Of a stretch of DNA of 63,395 nucleotides, positions 29,488 to 38,900 are shown in pieces. The position numbers and the translations under genes are program-made. How positions within the stretch are numbered: the stretch's first letter is position 1; each line of letters opens with the position of its first letter. The DNA comes from Agathobacter sp. (GTDB lineage: Bacteria > Bacillota > Clostridia > Lachnospirales > Lachnospiraceae). Location of the stretch: NCBI GenBank assembly GCA_022767075.1, contig JALEPP010000029.1, positions 1-63,395 of the forward strand, read 5' to 3'. Under the pieces are notes generated by a model. It saw nothing but the letters and a program-made list of their open reading frames with translations, did no database searches and had not been told where the DNA came from.

Positions 29488-30852
29488 ATGATTAACAGCT
29501 GGGAAGTACAAGAAACCAACGAAATGATTGAGAAGGAGAATCTGGATGTCCGTACCATTACACTTGGTATCAGCCTTTTGGATTGTATCGATTCTGATTT
29601 GAATCGTCTCAATGAGAATATTTACCGCAAAATTACCACAGTTGCAAAGGATTTGGTGGCAACCGGAGATAAGATTGAAAAGAATTACTGTATTCCGATT
29701 GTAAACAAGCGTATCTCGGTAACTCCAATTGCTTTAGTAGGTGGTTCAGCCTGCAAGACACCTGAGGATTTTGCAACCATTGCGGATACTATGGACCGAG
29801 CAGCAAAAGAAGTTGGAGTTAACCTGATTGGAGGATATTCAGCATTAGTGTCAAAAGGAATGACCAAAGCGGATGAGATGCTGATTCGTTCTATTCCAAT
29901 GGCACTTCACAGAACAGAGCGAGTATGCAGCTCTGTAAATCTTGCATCGACCAAAACCGGTATCAACATGGATGCGGTGAAGCTGATGGGTGAGATTATC
30001 CTTGAGGTTGCTGAAATTTCAAAGGATAACGATTCTGCAGATTGCATGAAGTTAGTTGTATTTTGTAATGCACCGGATGATAACCCATTTATGGCAGGTG
30101 CATTCCATGGAGTGACAGAAGCAGATGCGATTATCAATGTAGGAGTATCCGGACCGGGTGTTGTATTAAACGCATTGGATAAGGTTCGGGGAGAGAACTT
30201 TGAAGTGTTATGTGAGACCATTAAGAAGACAGCGTTTAAGGTCACACGCGTGGGCCAGTTAGTTGCCCAGGAAGCTTCTAAGATGATGGGAATTCCATTT
30301 GGTATTGTGGATTTATCCCTTGCGCCGACTCCTGCAATTGGAGACAGTGTAGCGGATATTCTTTGCTCTATCGGGTTAGAGTATGCAGGTGCTCCTGGAA
30401 CAACGGCAGCTCTTGCAATGCTTAATGACCAGGTGAAAAAAGGTGGGGTCATGGCTTCTTCCTATGTAGGAGGTCTGTCAGGTGCCTTTATTCCGGTTTC
30501 AGAGGATCAGGGAATGATCAATGCAGTGGAGGCTGGCGCTATCACCTTGGAGAAGCTTGAGGCTATGACCTGTGTATGCTCAGTAGGTCTTGATATGATT
30601 GAAATTCCTGGTGATACCAGTGCAACTACCATTTCCGGTATGATTGCAGATGAGATGGCAATCGGTATGGTAAACCAGAAAACCACTGCAGCTCGTCTGA
30701 TTCCTGCAATTGGAAAGACGGTTGGGGATACGGTAGAGTTTGGTGGACTTTTTGGATATGCACCGATTATGCCTGTAAATAAGTATTCATGCGCTGATTT
30801 CATCAACCGAGGAGGACGCATCCCGGCTCCAATCCACAGCTTTAAGAACTAA
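29488..30852 (+). CDS. PFL-family protein (UPF0210, DUF711)
   Basis: 454 aa; [30 protein letters not shown]; follows the ACT gene as is typical. Confidence 0.92.
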   Translation: MINSWEVQETNEMIEKENLDVRTITLGISLLDCIDSDLNRLNENIYRKITTVAKDLVATGDKIEKNYCIPIVNKRISVTPIALVGGSACKTPEDFATIADTMDRAAKEVGVNLIGGYSALVSKGMTKADEMLIRSIPMALHRTERVCSSVNLASTKTGINMDAVKLMGEIILEVAEISKDNDSADCMKLVVFCNAPDDNPFMAGAFHGVTEADAIINVGVSGPGVVLNALDKVRGENFEVLCETIKKTAFKVTRVGQLVAQEASKMMGIPFGIVDLSLAPTPAIGDSVADILCSIGLEYAGAPGTTAALAMLNDQVKKGGVMASSYVGGLSGAFIPVSEDQGMINAVEAGAITLEKLEAMTCVCSVGLDMIEIPGDTSATTISGMIADEMAIGMVNQKTTAARLIPAIGKTVGDTVEFGGLFGYAPIMPVNKYSCADFINRGGRIPAPIHSFKN

Positions 30853-31471
30853 GGTTTGTATGAAATATTTGTTGAACTCCGTAGGTTTGAGGTCGTGACC
30901 GCATGGAGCAGCCTGTATTTTTACAGGAAGCGCAGCTGTGGCTCATGCAGATTGCATCTGCGGAATCCTCGGAGAGGGGGAGTATCAGTGCCACGGTTTT
31001 AAGGGGAAGCAACATATTTCCCGATGTGACAGAGATACCTTCAGGCTGCAAGGTCTCAAAGAAAATCGGAAGCAGATCCATGGGATAGAAATCCCCAAGA
31101 AAATGAAGCTCGGTTACGAAAAGCTTGGTGTGTTCGCTGATAATTGTTTTACATTGGCTATATGCGTTATCCAAAAGCCCCAGACTGATGCAGTCGATCA
31201 TATAGGCTTCCTGAATGTTTTCCTTTTCCAGGCAGGAAGTAACAAGTTCATCAATTCCTTTTCCGAGGGTCACAAGACCGTAGCAATAGCTTTGAAAATC
31301 AACAGAAGGAAGAATGTCCTGAAACGAAAAAAGGAAATAGGCATCTATCATAGGCAGAAGTCTATGATAGGTTTTTTCCAGAAGAGGGAAGTCCTTTTCT
31401 TCGAAATGAAAACGCTTCGCAAGCGCTTTTAGTTCCTGTGAGGAAAGGCTAAGCGATAGATTATGCTTCAT
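30842..31471 (-). CDS. Protein resembling the corrinoid methionine synthase reactivation domain; C-terminal Cys cluster
   Basis: [98 protein letters not shown]. Confidence 0.55.
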   Translation of the reverse strand: MKHNLSLSLSSQELKALAKRFHFEEKDFPLLEKTYHRLLPMIDAYFLFSFQDILPSVDFQSYCYGLVTLGKGIDELVTSCLEKENIQEAYMIDCISLGLLDNAYSQCKTIISEHTKLFVTELHFLGDFYPMDLLPIFFETLQPEGISVTSGNMLLPLKTVALILPLSEDSADAICMSHSCASCKNTGCSMRSRPQTYGVQQIFHTNLSS

Positions 31472-31742
31472 GATCTGCCTCTTTTCTGGTACTCATGGTA
31501 TCTGCAATATCCTGAAAACGAGAGATGACATAATCGTAATTTTCACGATTGTGTGGAAGCGTACAGTTGGTGCAATCTTTGATTCCGTTTTCCAGTATTT
31601 CGAAGTTACCCCCACACTTGTCACCTAAGCTGTAGAGAGGACAGTAACAGAACAGACAGTTAAAGTTCTCCTGCGGGAGCCCCTTGTGACAAGGAAAGTA
31701 TTCACATGTTTTGTGTTGAAAGAATTTGTATTGTTCACTCAT
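31461..31742 (-). CDS. Cysteine-rich small domain protein
   Basis: FQHKTCEYFPCHKGLPQENFNCLFCYCPLYSLGDKCGGNFE...KDCTNCTLPHN conserved Cys/His pattern. Confidence 0.85.
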   Translation of the reverse strand: MSEQYKFFQHKTCEYFPCHKGLPQENFNCLFCYCPLYSLGDKCGGNFEILENGIKDCTNCTLPHNRENYDYVISRFQDIADTMSTRKEADHEA

Positions 31743-31870
31743 GGGGTTATCATAACCTATTTTGTTTGAGCTGGAAAGAGGGTATTTTCGATAAGAGTTG
31801 CTTATAAAAAACAAAAGATAATTTCAAGATAAGAATCATTGACTTTTTCTTTTTTGGATGGTTTAATGAT

Positions 31871-31978
31871 AACAGGTTATATGACTGACGGAAGTGGAAT
31901 TGACCACAGGGAGTATAGCCGTGTGAAGCCGACCGTCTGGGCAAAGATAGCCTAGGACTGTGTTGGCTTATTTTTTTG
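31871..31978 (+). ncRNA. ZTP/ZMP (pfl) riboswitch with overlapping intrinsic terminator
   Basis: GACTGACGG...GTGGAATTGACCACAGGGAGTAT...GCCGACCGTCTGGGCA matches the recalled pfl-motif core (CCGnCCGCCUGGGC); AAGCCGAC pairs with GTTGGCTT followed by TTTTTTT; upstream of purine genes. Confidence 0.88.
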
Positions 31979-32021
31979 CAGTTCTATGGTAGGAAAATGC
32001 GTTTCTGAAAGGAGAAATTAT

Positions 32022-32735
32022 ATGGAAAAAGTATCATTAGCACAGGAATTAGCAAGCACCACCTATCCGGGGCGTGGAATTGTAATCGGCAAATCAAAAG
32101 ATGGAAAGAAAGCAGTTACTGCTTATTTCATCATGGGAAGAAGTGAGAACAGCCGTAACCGTGTATTTGTTGAAGATGGAGAGGGAATCCGCACTCAGGC
32201 ATTTGACCCTTCAAAGCTGGAGGATCCAAGTCTTATTATCTACGCTCCGGTCCGTGTACTTGGCAATAAGACCATCGTGACCAACGGAGACCAGACAGAT
32301 ACCATTTACGAGCTTATGGATAAACAGCAGACCTTTGAGCAGGCTCTTCGCACCAGAGAATTTGAGCCGGACGCTCCAAATTATACACCACGTATTTCAG
32401 GAATTATGCATATTGAGAACAACAGCTTCAACTATGCAATGTCGATCTTAAAGAGTAACAATGGCAATCCTGCAGCATGCAACCGTTATACCTTTGCATA
32501 TTCTGATCCGGTTGCAGGTGAGGGACATTTCATCCACACCTACATGGGAGATGGTAACCCACTTCCAAGCTTTGAGGGAGAACCTACCTGGGTAGATATC
32601 GATGGTGATATCGATACCTTTACCAATATGGTATGGGAGAACTTAAATGAAGAGAATAAGGTTTCTCTTTTTGTTCGTTTTATCAATATTGAGGATGGAA
32701 CCTACGAGACAAGAATCGTAAACAAAAACAAATAA
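32022..32735 (+). CDS. IMP cyclohydrolase (PurO-like)
   Basis: TTYPGRGIVIGKSKDGKKAVTAYFIMGRSENSRNRVFVEDG family motif; followed by AICAR formyltransferase. Confidence 0.88.
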   Translation: MEKVSLAQELASTTYPGRGIVIGKSKDGKKAVTAYFIMGRSENSRNRVFVEDGEGIRTQAFDPSKLEDPSLIIYAPVRVLGNKTIVTNGDQTDTIYELMDKQQTFEQALRTREFEPDAPNYTPRISGIMHIENNSFNYAMSILKSNNGNPAACNRYTFAYSDPVAGEGHFIHTYMGDGNPLPSFEGEPTWVDIDGDIDTFTNMVWENLNEENKVSLFVRFINIEDGTYETRIVNKNK

Positions 32736-32780
32736 TTTTGCCCACCGGCACAGAGCGTTTTTATCGAGAAAGGATTTATC

Positions 32781-33959
32781 ATGCAGGAATACGAATTAAA
32801 ATATGGATGTAACCCAAATCAGAAACCATCAAGAATCTATATGGAGAATGGTGACTTGCCTATCAAAGTGTTAAATGGTAGAGCAGGATACATCAACTTC
32901 CTGGACGCATTTAACGGATGGCAGTTAGTACGTGAGCTGAAAAAGGCAACCGGACTTCCGGCAGCTACTTCCTTCAAGCATGTATCTCCGGCAGGAGCTG
33001 CAGTAGGTCTTCCGCTTACGGATGTGGAAAAGAAGATTTACTGGGTAGATGATATGGATGTAGAGTTCACTCCACTTGCAAACGCATACATTCGTGCAAG
33101 AGGTGCAGACCGTATGTCATCTTTTGGTGACTTCATTTCTCTTTCCGACGTATGTGATAAGGAGACCGCTCTTGTAATTAAGAGAGAGGTTTCAGACGGA
33201 GTGATCGCTCCTGGATATACAGACGAGGCTCTTGAGATTTTGAAAGCAAAGAAAAAAGGAAACTACTGCGTGATCGAAATCAATCCGGACTATGAGCCTG
33301 CTCCAATCGAGACCAAGCAGGTATATGGAATCAGCTTTGAGCAGGGAAGAAATGAGCTGGTAATCGACGACCATTTCTTTGACAATATTGTGACTGACAA
33401 TAAAGAGCTTACCGATCAGGCTAAGATTGACCTTGCAATTGCAATGATTACATTAAAATATACTCAGTCAAACTCGGTATGCTACGTAAAGGGTGGCCAG
33501 GCAATCGGTATCGGTGCCGGACAGCAGTCTCGTATCCACTGCACACGCCTTGCAGGTTCAAAGGCTGATAACTGGTGGTTACGTCAATCTCCACAGGTTC
33601 TTGGCCTTCAGTTCGTAGACGGAATTGGTCGTGCAGACAGAGATAATGCCATTGATCTTTACATGGGTGAGGATTATATGGATGTACTTGCTGATGGCGC
33701 TTGGGAGAAAATCTTCAAGGTAAAACCTGAGGTATTTACCCAGGAGCAGAAGCGTGCATGGTTAGATCAGAACACAGATGTAGCACTTGGATCAGATGCA
33801 TTCTTCCCATTTGGAGACAATATTGAGCGCGCACACAAGAGCGGTGTGAAATACGTAGCACAGCCGGGGGGTTCTGTACGCGACGATCATGTCATCGCTA
33901 CTTGCAACAAGTATGACATGGTCATGAGCTTCACTGGCATCCGTTTGTTCCACCACTAA
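32781..33959 (+). CDS. AICAR formyltransferase, monofunctional (PurH formyltransferase domain only)
   Basis: ELKYGCNPNQKPSRIYM; SFKHVSPAGAAVG; YTQSNSVCYVKGGQAIGIGAGQQSRIHCTRLAG; SDAFFPFGDNIE; AQPGGSVRDD. Confidence 0.95.
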   Translation: MQEYELKYGCNPNQKPSRIYMENGDLPIKVLNGRAGYINFLDAFNGWQLVRELKKATGLPAATSFKHVSPAGAAVGLPLTDVEKKIYWVDDMDVEFTPLANAYIRARGADRMSSFGDFISLSDVCDKETALVIKREVSDGVIAPGYTDEALEILKAKKKGNYCVIEINPDYEPAPIETKQVYGISFEQGRNELVIDDHFFDNIVTDNKELTDQAKIDLAIAMITLKYTQSNSVCYVKGGQAIGIGAGQQSRIHCTRLAGSKADNWWLRQSPQVLGLQFVDGIGRADRDNAIDLYMGEDYMDVLADGAWEKIFKVKPEVFTQEQKRAWLDQNTDVALGSDAFFPFGDNIERAHKSGVKYVAQPGGSVRDDHVIATCNKYDMVMSFTGIRLFHH

Positions 33960-33962
33960 TTG

Positions 33963-34022
33963 GGGGCGTTCCTTTTTCCACGCACATCGCCCATTGGCCG
34001 ATAGAGCGCCCAATGGCCGAAC
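33963..34022 (-). repeat. Left REP-like end: inverted-repeat arm plus two 19-bp-spaced units
   Basis: GGGGCGTTCCTTTTTCCACGCACATCGCCCATTGGCCGATAGAGCGCCCAATGGCCGAACC; reverse complement matches the right end. Confidence 0.88.
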
Positions 34023-34084
34023 CAACGATTTGGGGCCGCGCGGGTGCCTTCTGGATAATATTATAATATATGAGTGGAATAGAA

Positions 34085-34879
34085 TCAGGGAGTAGAGTTA
34101 TTTTGGGGTTGTTCTGAGCTTGAGATGACACGCTCAATTACACCCCGGGGAGTCCCGGTAAGACGGTTTATCTGTCTTGCTGAGGCTCCCTTTTTATGTA
34201 GCAAAACAATGCTTTTATCACGCTCCATGAGGTTTAGGTTTTGGAAATCAACTGATGTTTTACAATTGCAGTATTCCAAAAGAAGATCTTTCACTATATC
34301 GTCAGTAATTCGAATGCGAATCTTGTGAATGTCGAAGCATTCGTCTTCAACAGGAATCTTGTGCAAATCTAAGAAATGTTGTTTAGAACCAAGAAGAGAA
34401 AAAATGAAATCAATGTCGACCAAACCAGGTGTTTCGTTTTCGTAATCATAAAAACTCGTCCAATGGTATTTCATTCCAGGGTAGGCTTCTAAATTCGCTT
34501 TGGTGGGATTGTAATGAATGTAACGAAGTACAGTTAACAAATATTGTTCTGAGTCAACTGGTTCACTGAAGTATCTTCCGTCCTGTAGAAAGCCGGTACG
34601 CTGGTATTTCATATTGAACCAAGAGGCATAGGCGGTATTCAGATGTCGAAAAATATTTTCTAATGATGTATTTGCTGGATGTCGAAGGAGCAAATGAACG
34701 TGGTTAGACAGGAGACAATAAGCATATAGCTCAAATCCAAATTCTTCTTTGTAGTATTGCAAAAAATCTAGGTATTTTTTGTAGTCCTTCGGTTCTTTAA
34801 AAATGATTTGTCTGTCAGCTCCCTTAATGACAATATGATACGTCATGCTGGAAGCCAGTTTTCTTGCGTGTCTTGACAT
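34085..34879 (-). CDS. REP-associated tyrosine transposase (Y1_Tnp/IS200-like, RAYT)
   Basis: YCLLSNHVHLLLRH (HUH motif); FLQDGRYFSEPVDSEQYLLTVLRYIHYNPTKANL; C-terminal HTH-like domain. Confidence 0.93.
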   Translation of the reverse strand: MSRHARKLASSMTYHIVIKGADRQIIFKEPKDYKKYLDFLQYYKEEFGFELYAYCLLSNHVHLLLRHPANTSLENIFRHLNTAYASWFNMKYQRTGFLQDGRYFSEPVDSEQYLLTVLRYIHYNPTKANLEAYPGMKYHWTSFYDYENETPGLVDIDFIFSLLGSKQHFLDLHKIPVEDECFDIHKIRIRITDDIVKDLLLEYCNCKTSVDFQNLNLMERDKSIVLLHKKGASARQINRLTGTPRGVIERVISSSEQPQNNSTP

Positions 34880-35097
34880 AAAAATCCTCCGTTATGAAAT
34901 TGAAATAGTTGGTGAAAATCGGTGATACACCGGATTTCATGTGTGTTACTGCTACATGAAAAAGATACAACTGAAAAACCAGAGCATATCTCTTGAGGAT
35001 ATGTGATTCACTTGTTGTAAAAGATATTATATAATAGTTTCATAAAATTTAAAATGTTTTTTTATTTTTTGAATAATATAAAGGGACTGTAATTACC

Positions 35098-35226
35098 AAA
35101 AGGGCGCTGGCTCGGTCAAAAGGGCGCTGGCTCGGTCAAAAGGGCGATGGCTCGGCCAAAAGGGCGATGGCTCGGCCAAAGGGCGCTGGCTCGGCCAAAG
35201 GGCGCTGGTTCGGCCAAAGGGCGATG
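35098..35226 (+). repeat. Tandem array of about 6.5 units of 19-20 bp (AAAAGGGCGMTGGCTCGGYC) at the right end of the RAYT element
   Basis: Units start at 35098, 35118, 35138, 35158, 35178, 35197, 35216 (last partial, merges with inverted-repeat arm). Confidence 0.95.
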
Positions 35227-35260
35227 TGCGTGGAAAAAGAAACGTCCCTAAGGAGGGTAT

Positions 35261-35905
35261 ATGAAAAAGAAAGATATCGCTGAACTGATAGAAAGATTAA
35301 AGAAGGAGTACCCGGATTCGGGGTGTAGTCTAGTGTATGAGGAACCATGGAAGCTATTGGTTTCGGTTAGACTGGCGGCGCAGTGCACCGATGCCAGGGT
35401 CAATGAGATTGTTCCAAAGCTGTATGAGAAGTTCCCGACCATGGAAGCAATTGCAACGGCGGATGTGGAGGAAATAGAACAGATTGTGAGACCTTGTGGA
35501 CTTGGCAGGTCCAAGGCCAAGGATATCAAGTATTGTATGGACATGCTTATAAAGGAATATGGCGGTGTGGTTCCGGATAATATGGAGGATTTGCTGAAGC
35601 TCCCTGGTGTTGGAAGAAAGAGTGCCAATCTGATAGTGGGGGATGTGTATCATAAGCCGGCCATTGTGACGGATACCCATTGTATTCGGTTGAGTAACAG
35701 GCTGGGACTTGTGAAAAATGAGAAGGATCCCAAGAAGGTGGAGGATGCCTTATGGAAGCTGATTCCTCCGGAGGAAGGCAATGGGTTATGTCACCGATTT
35801 GTGGATCATGGAAGAGAAGTGTGTACTGCCAGAACCGCTCCGTATTGTGAGAGGTGCTGCCTTAGTGATTTGTGTGATTATTATAAAAGGGAAATGAGGA
35901 ACTAA
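35261..35905 (+). CDS. nth: Endonuclease III
   Basis: LPGVGRKSANLIVGDVYHKPAIVTDTHCIRLSNRLGLV HhH motif; CTARTAPYCERCCLSDLC FeS cluster Cys. Confidence 0.95.
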   Translation: MKKKDIAELIERLKKEYPDSGCSLVYEEPWKLLVSVRLAAQCTDARVNEIVPKLYEKFPTMEAIATADVEEIEQIVRPCGLGRSKAKDIKYCMDMLIKEYGGVVPDNMEDLLKLPGVGRKSANLIVGDVYHKPAIVTDTHCIRLSNRLGLVKNEKDPKKVEDALWKLIPPEEGNGLCHRFVDHGREVCTARTAPYCERCCLSDLCDYYKREMRN

Positions 35906-38900
35906 ATGTCATTACAATTTGTTTTAGGAAATTCTGGAAGCGGCAAGACAGATACCATCTTTCGGAAAATTCTTACGGAAGCAAAAGAAAATCCGAACAA
36001 AAACTATCTGATTATGGCGCCGGAACAAAGTACCATGGTATTGCAGCGCAAACTGGTGGACCTGTCGGAAAGCCATGTCATCATGAATGTTGATGTGCTG
36101 GGATTTACGAGATTAGCCTATCGTATCTTTGATGAGCTTGGAATGACGAACCTAACTGTATTGGAAGAGACCGGAAAGAACCTTGTGCTTAGAAAAGTTG
36201 CACAGGAAAAGGAGGAAGAGCTTACCGTCCTAAGACCAAATCTGAGCCGTATGGGGTATATCGGTGAGGTAAAATCAGTTCTCTCAGAGTTTGCCCAGTA
36301 TCACGTCACTGCCCAGGTGCTGGAGGAGTTTATAGGTCAGGGCAGGTCCGGTCAGGTATTGTCTGCCAAGCTTAAGGATATCCTTGTGATGCAAAAGGGA
36401 TTCGAAGCTTTCCTGGAGGAAAAATACATTACACAGGAGGAACTCCTTACGGTGTTTTGCAAGGTGGCATCTAAGTCTGAGATACTGAAGAATTCGGTAA
36501 TTGTGTTTGATGACTATACAGGCTTTACCCCGGTGCAAAAGGATGTTCTTCGGGTCCTCCTTCCACTTGTTGAGAAAATATATGTCATAATGACCATGGA
36601 TGAAAGAGAGGTCTATGTGAAATCCCGGGGAATCCAGGATTTGTTTGACATGCCAAAAAAGGCGATGGATAGTCTCTATGAGATGTGTCAGAACCTGGAT
36701 GTGGATATCGAAAAACCATTGGTGTTATCCGGTGGTGATGAGAAACGGTTTCAGGAGGCAAAAGACCTTTATTTCTTAGAGCAGAATCTGTTTCGCAACA
36801 CCTATAGAGTTTCAAAGGAAAAGCCGAAGCATATTCATCTGACCTGTGGGAAAAATCCAAGGGAAGAGTTGATTCTTTGTGCCAGAGAGATCCATCGACT
36901 GGTAAAAGAGGAGGGCTACCACTATGGTGATATGGCGGTGGTATCGGGAAATCCTGAAGTCTATTGTCATTATGCAGAAGAAGTGTTTGAGAAATACAGG
37001 ATTCCTTTTTTCCTGGATCAGACCACAGAAATCGTATTCCATCCGTTTGTAGAGTTCCTTCGGGCAGTACTTGAGGTGCTTTGGAAAAACTTTACCTATC
37101 AATCCATGCTTAGACTTCTTCGGACAGGGTTTATTGATCTTAAGACAGATGAAATCGATATACTAGAAAATTATGTTTTGGCTTTGGGAATAAAGGGGTA
37201 TCAACAGTGGAACAAGGAGTTTTATCGGCTTCCAAGACAGAATAAGAATCTGGACCTGGAAAAAGTGAACGAAATCAGAAGTAAAATCATGAGTCTTCTT
37301 GTTCCATTGAAGGAGGCATTTGACGGTAGCAAGCATACATTAAGGCAACAGGTAACTGCTCTCTATGAATTTGTGGTGGCATGTAATTGTCAGCAGAAAT
37401 TGTGGCAAAAGCAAAGAGAACTTGAGGAGAAGAATGACCTTGCCAAGGCAAAAGAATATCAGCAGATTTATGGCATTGTGATGGGACTTTTTGACAAGAT
37501 GGTAGGAGTCCTTGGGGAGGAGGTTCTTCCTTTGGAGGAATTTATCGAAATTCTGGAGGCGGGTCTTTCAGAAGCCAAGGTGTCCTCCCTTCCTCCTTCT
37601 CGGGATACCATTACCATGGGAGATATTGAGCGAACCAGATTAAATGCAGTAAAGATTTTGTTTTTCCTGGGAGTGAATGATGGCATTATTCCGGGAAGTC
37701 AGAACAGGGGAGGAATTCTATCGGAATATGAGAGAAGCATTTTGGCTGATGCACGGATTGAGCTTGCCAATAATGCCAGAGAACAGGTCTTTATCCAGAA
37801 ATATTATCTCTATTTGAATTTGACTAAGCCGTCCAGACACCTGTACTTGTCCTATAGCATGTTAGACACGGAGGGAAAAGCACAGTCCCCTTCTTATCTG
37901 GTGGGAACCATTGGAAAAATGTTTCCAGCTTTGGAAACAGAGGTCCATTCAGACGCAGAGAAGGAATGGAACCTTGCAACCAAGGAAGGGGCGTTTGATT
38001 ATTTCGTTCATGGGGAAAAAAATGAGAATTGGTACGTTCTTGCGAATGTGTTGCTTCAGGATGACCTCTACAAAGAGAGAGTACAGGAATTGATACAGGC
38101 AGGGTATGTATCCTACGAGCACGAGCCAATCAGCAAGGTGGTGTCGGAAGCTTTGTATGGAAGAAAAATCCAAGGCTCTGTCACCAGATTGGAGCAATAC
38201 GCAAGATGTGCCTATAGCCAATTTCTAACCTATGGGCTGGGATTACAGCAGAGAGAAGAGAGTGGTTTTGCGCCTGTGGATGTGGGAAATCTCTACCATA
38301 ATGCCCTTCTTCTCTATAGCGAACGACTGGAAGCATCTGAGTATGACTGGCATCATGTACCGGATTCTGTGAGGGATGAGATGGCCGAGCAGGCTATAGA
38401 GGATGCCGCCATGAGTCATCCTTTATTTGGAGAGGAAGCCACCGCAGAAATGCATCACACCATTGATCAGATGAAGCGTGTGATGAAACAGACGGTCTGG
38501 GCCTTGACGGAACAGGTGAAAAAGGGCGAGTACGTACCACAGAAATTCGAAGTGAGATTTACCAGTGAAATGGCACCGAATCTGATCTTAAACGGACGCA
38601 TCGACCGATTAGATTTGTGTGAAAATCCGGAAGAGGTAAGCCTGAAGGTAATTGATTACAAGTCGGGCAATACCACGTATGATATTGTCAAAATATATGA
38701 AGGACTTCAGCTCCAGCTGGTTCTCTATTTTAATGCTGCAAAGGAGCTGGTGGCAAAAGAAATAGGCAAAAAGGAATTGATTCCGGGAGGGCTATTTTAC
38801 TATCGAATAGCAGATCCTCTCTTAGATGCAGACACCGCAGAAAGCAAAGAAGCGTATGAGAAAGCTCTTTTAAGAGCCTTAAAGCCGGACGGTGTGGTAA

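Larger units (their letters stand above)
33963..35248. mobile_element. RAYT/REP-like element between the AICAR formyltransferase gene and nth
   Basis: 39-bp imperfect inverted repeat (33963-34001 vs 35210-35248, 36/39 identical) enclosing a Y1-type transposase and REP-like tandem units. Confidence 0.85.

Noticed and set aside
30938-31432. 164-aa plus-strand ORF antisense to the MetH-reactivation-like gene
   Set aside because: No family features; the minus-strand protein has recognisable motifs and a proper neighbour, so the plus ORF is probably spurious.
34085-34879. Intact IS200/IS605 insertion sequence with TnpB
   Set aside because: No TnpB/IscB-like ORF or omegaRNA-like partner nearby; flanks are inverted REP-like sequences typical of RAYTs rather than IS200 ends.
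35098-35226. Possible CRISPR array
   Set aside because: Units are directly adjacent 19-20-bp repeats with no unique spacers and no cas genes in the window; better explained as REP-like units of the RAYT element.
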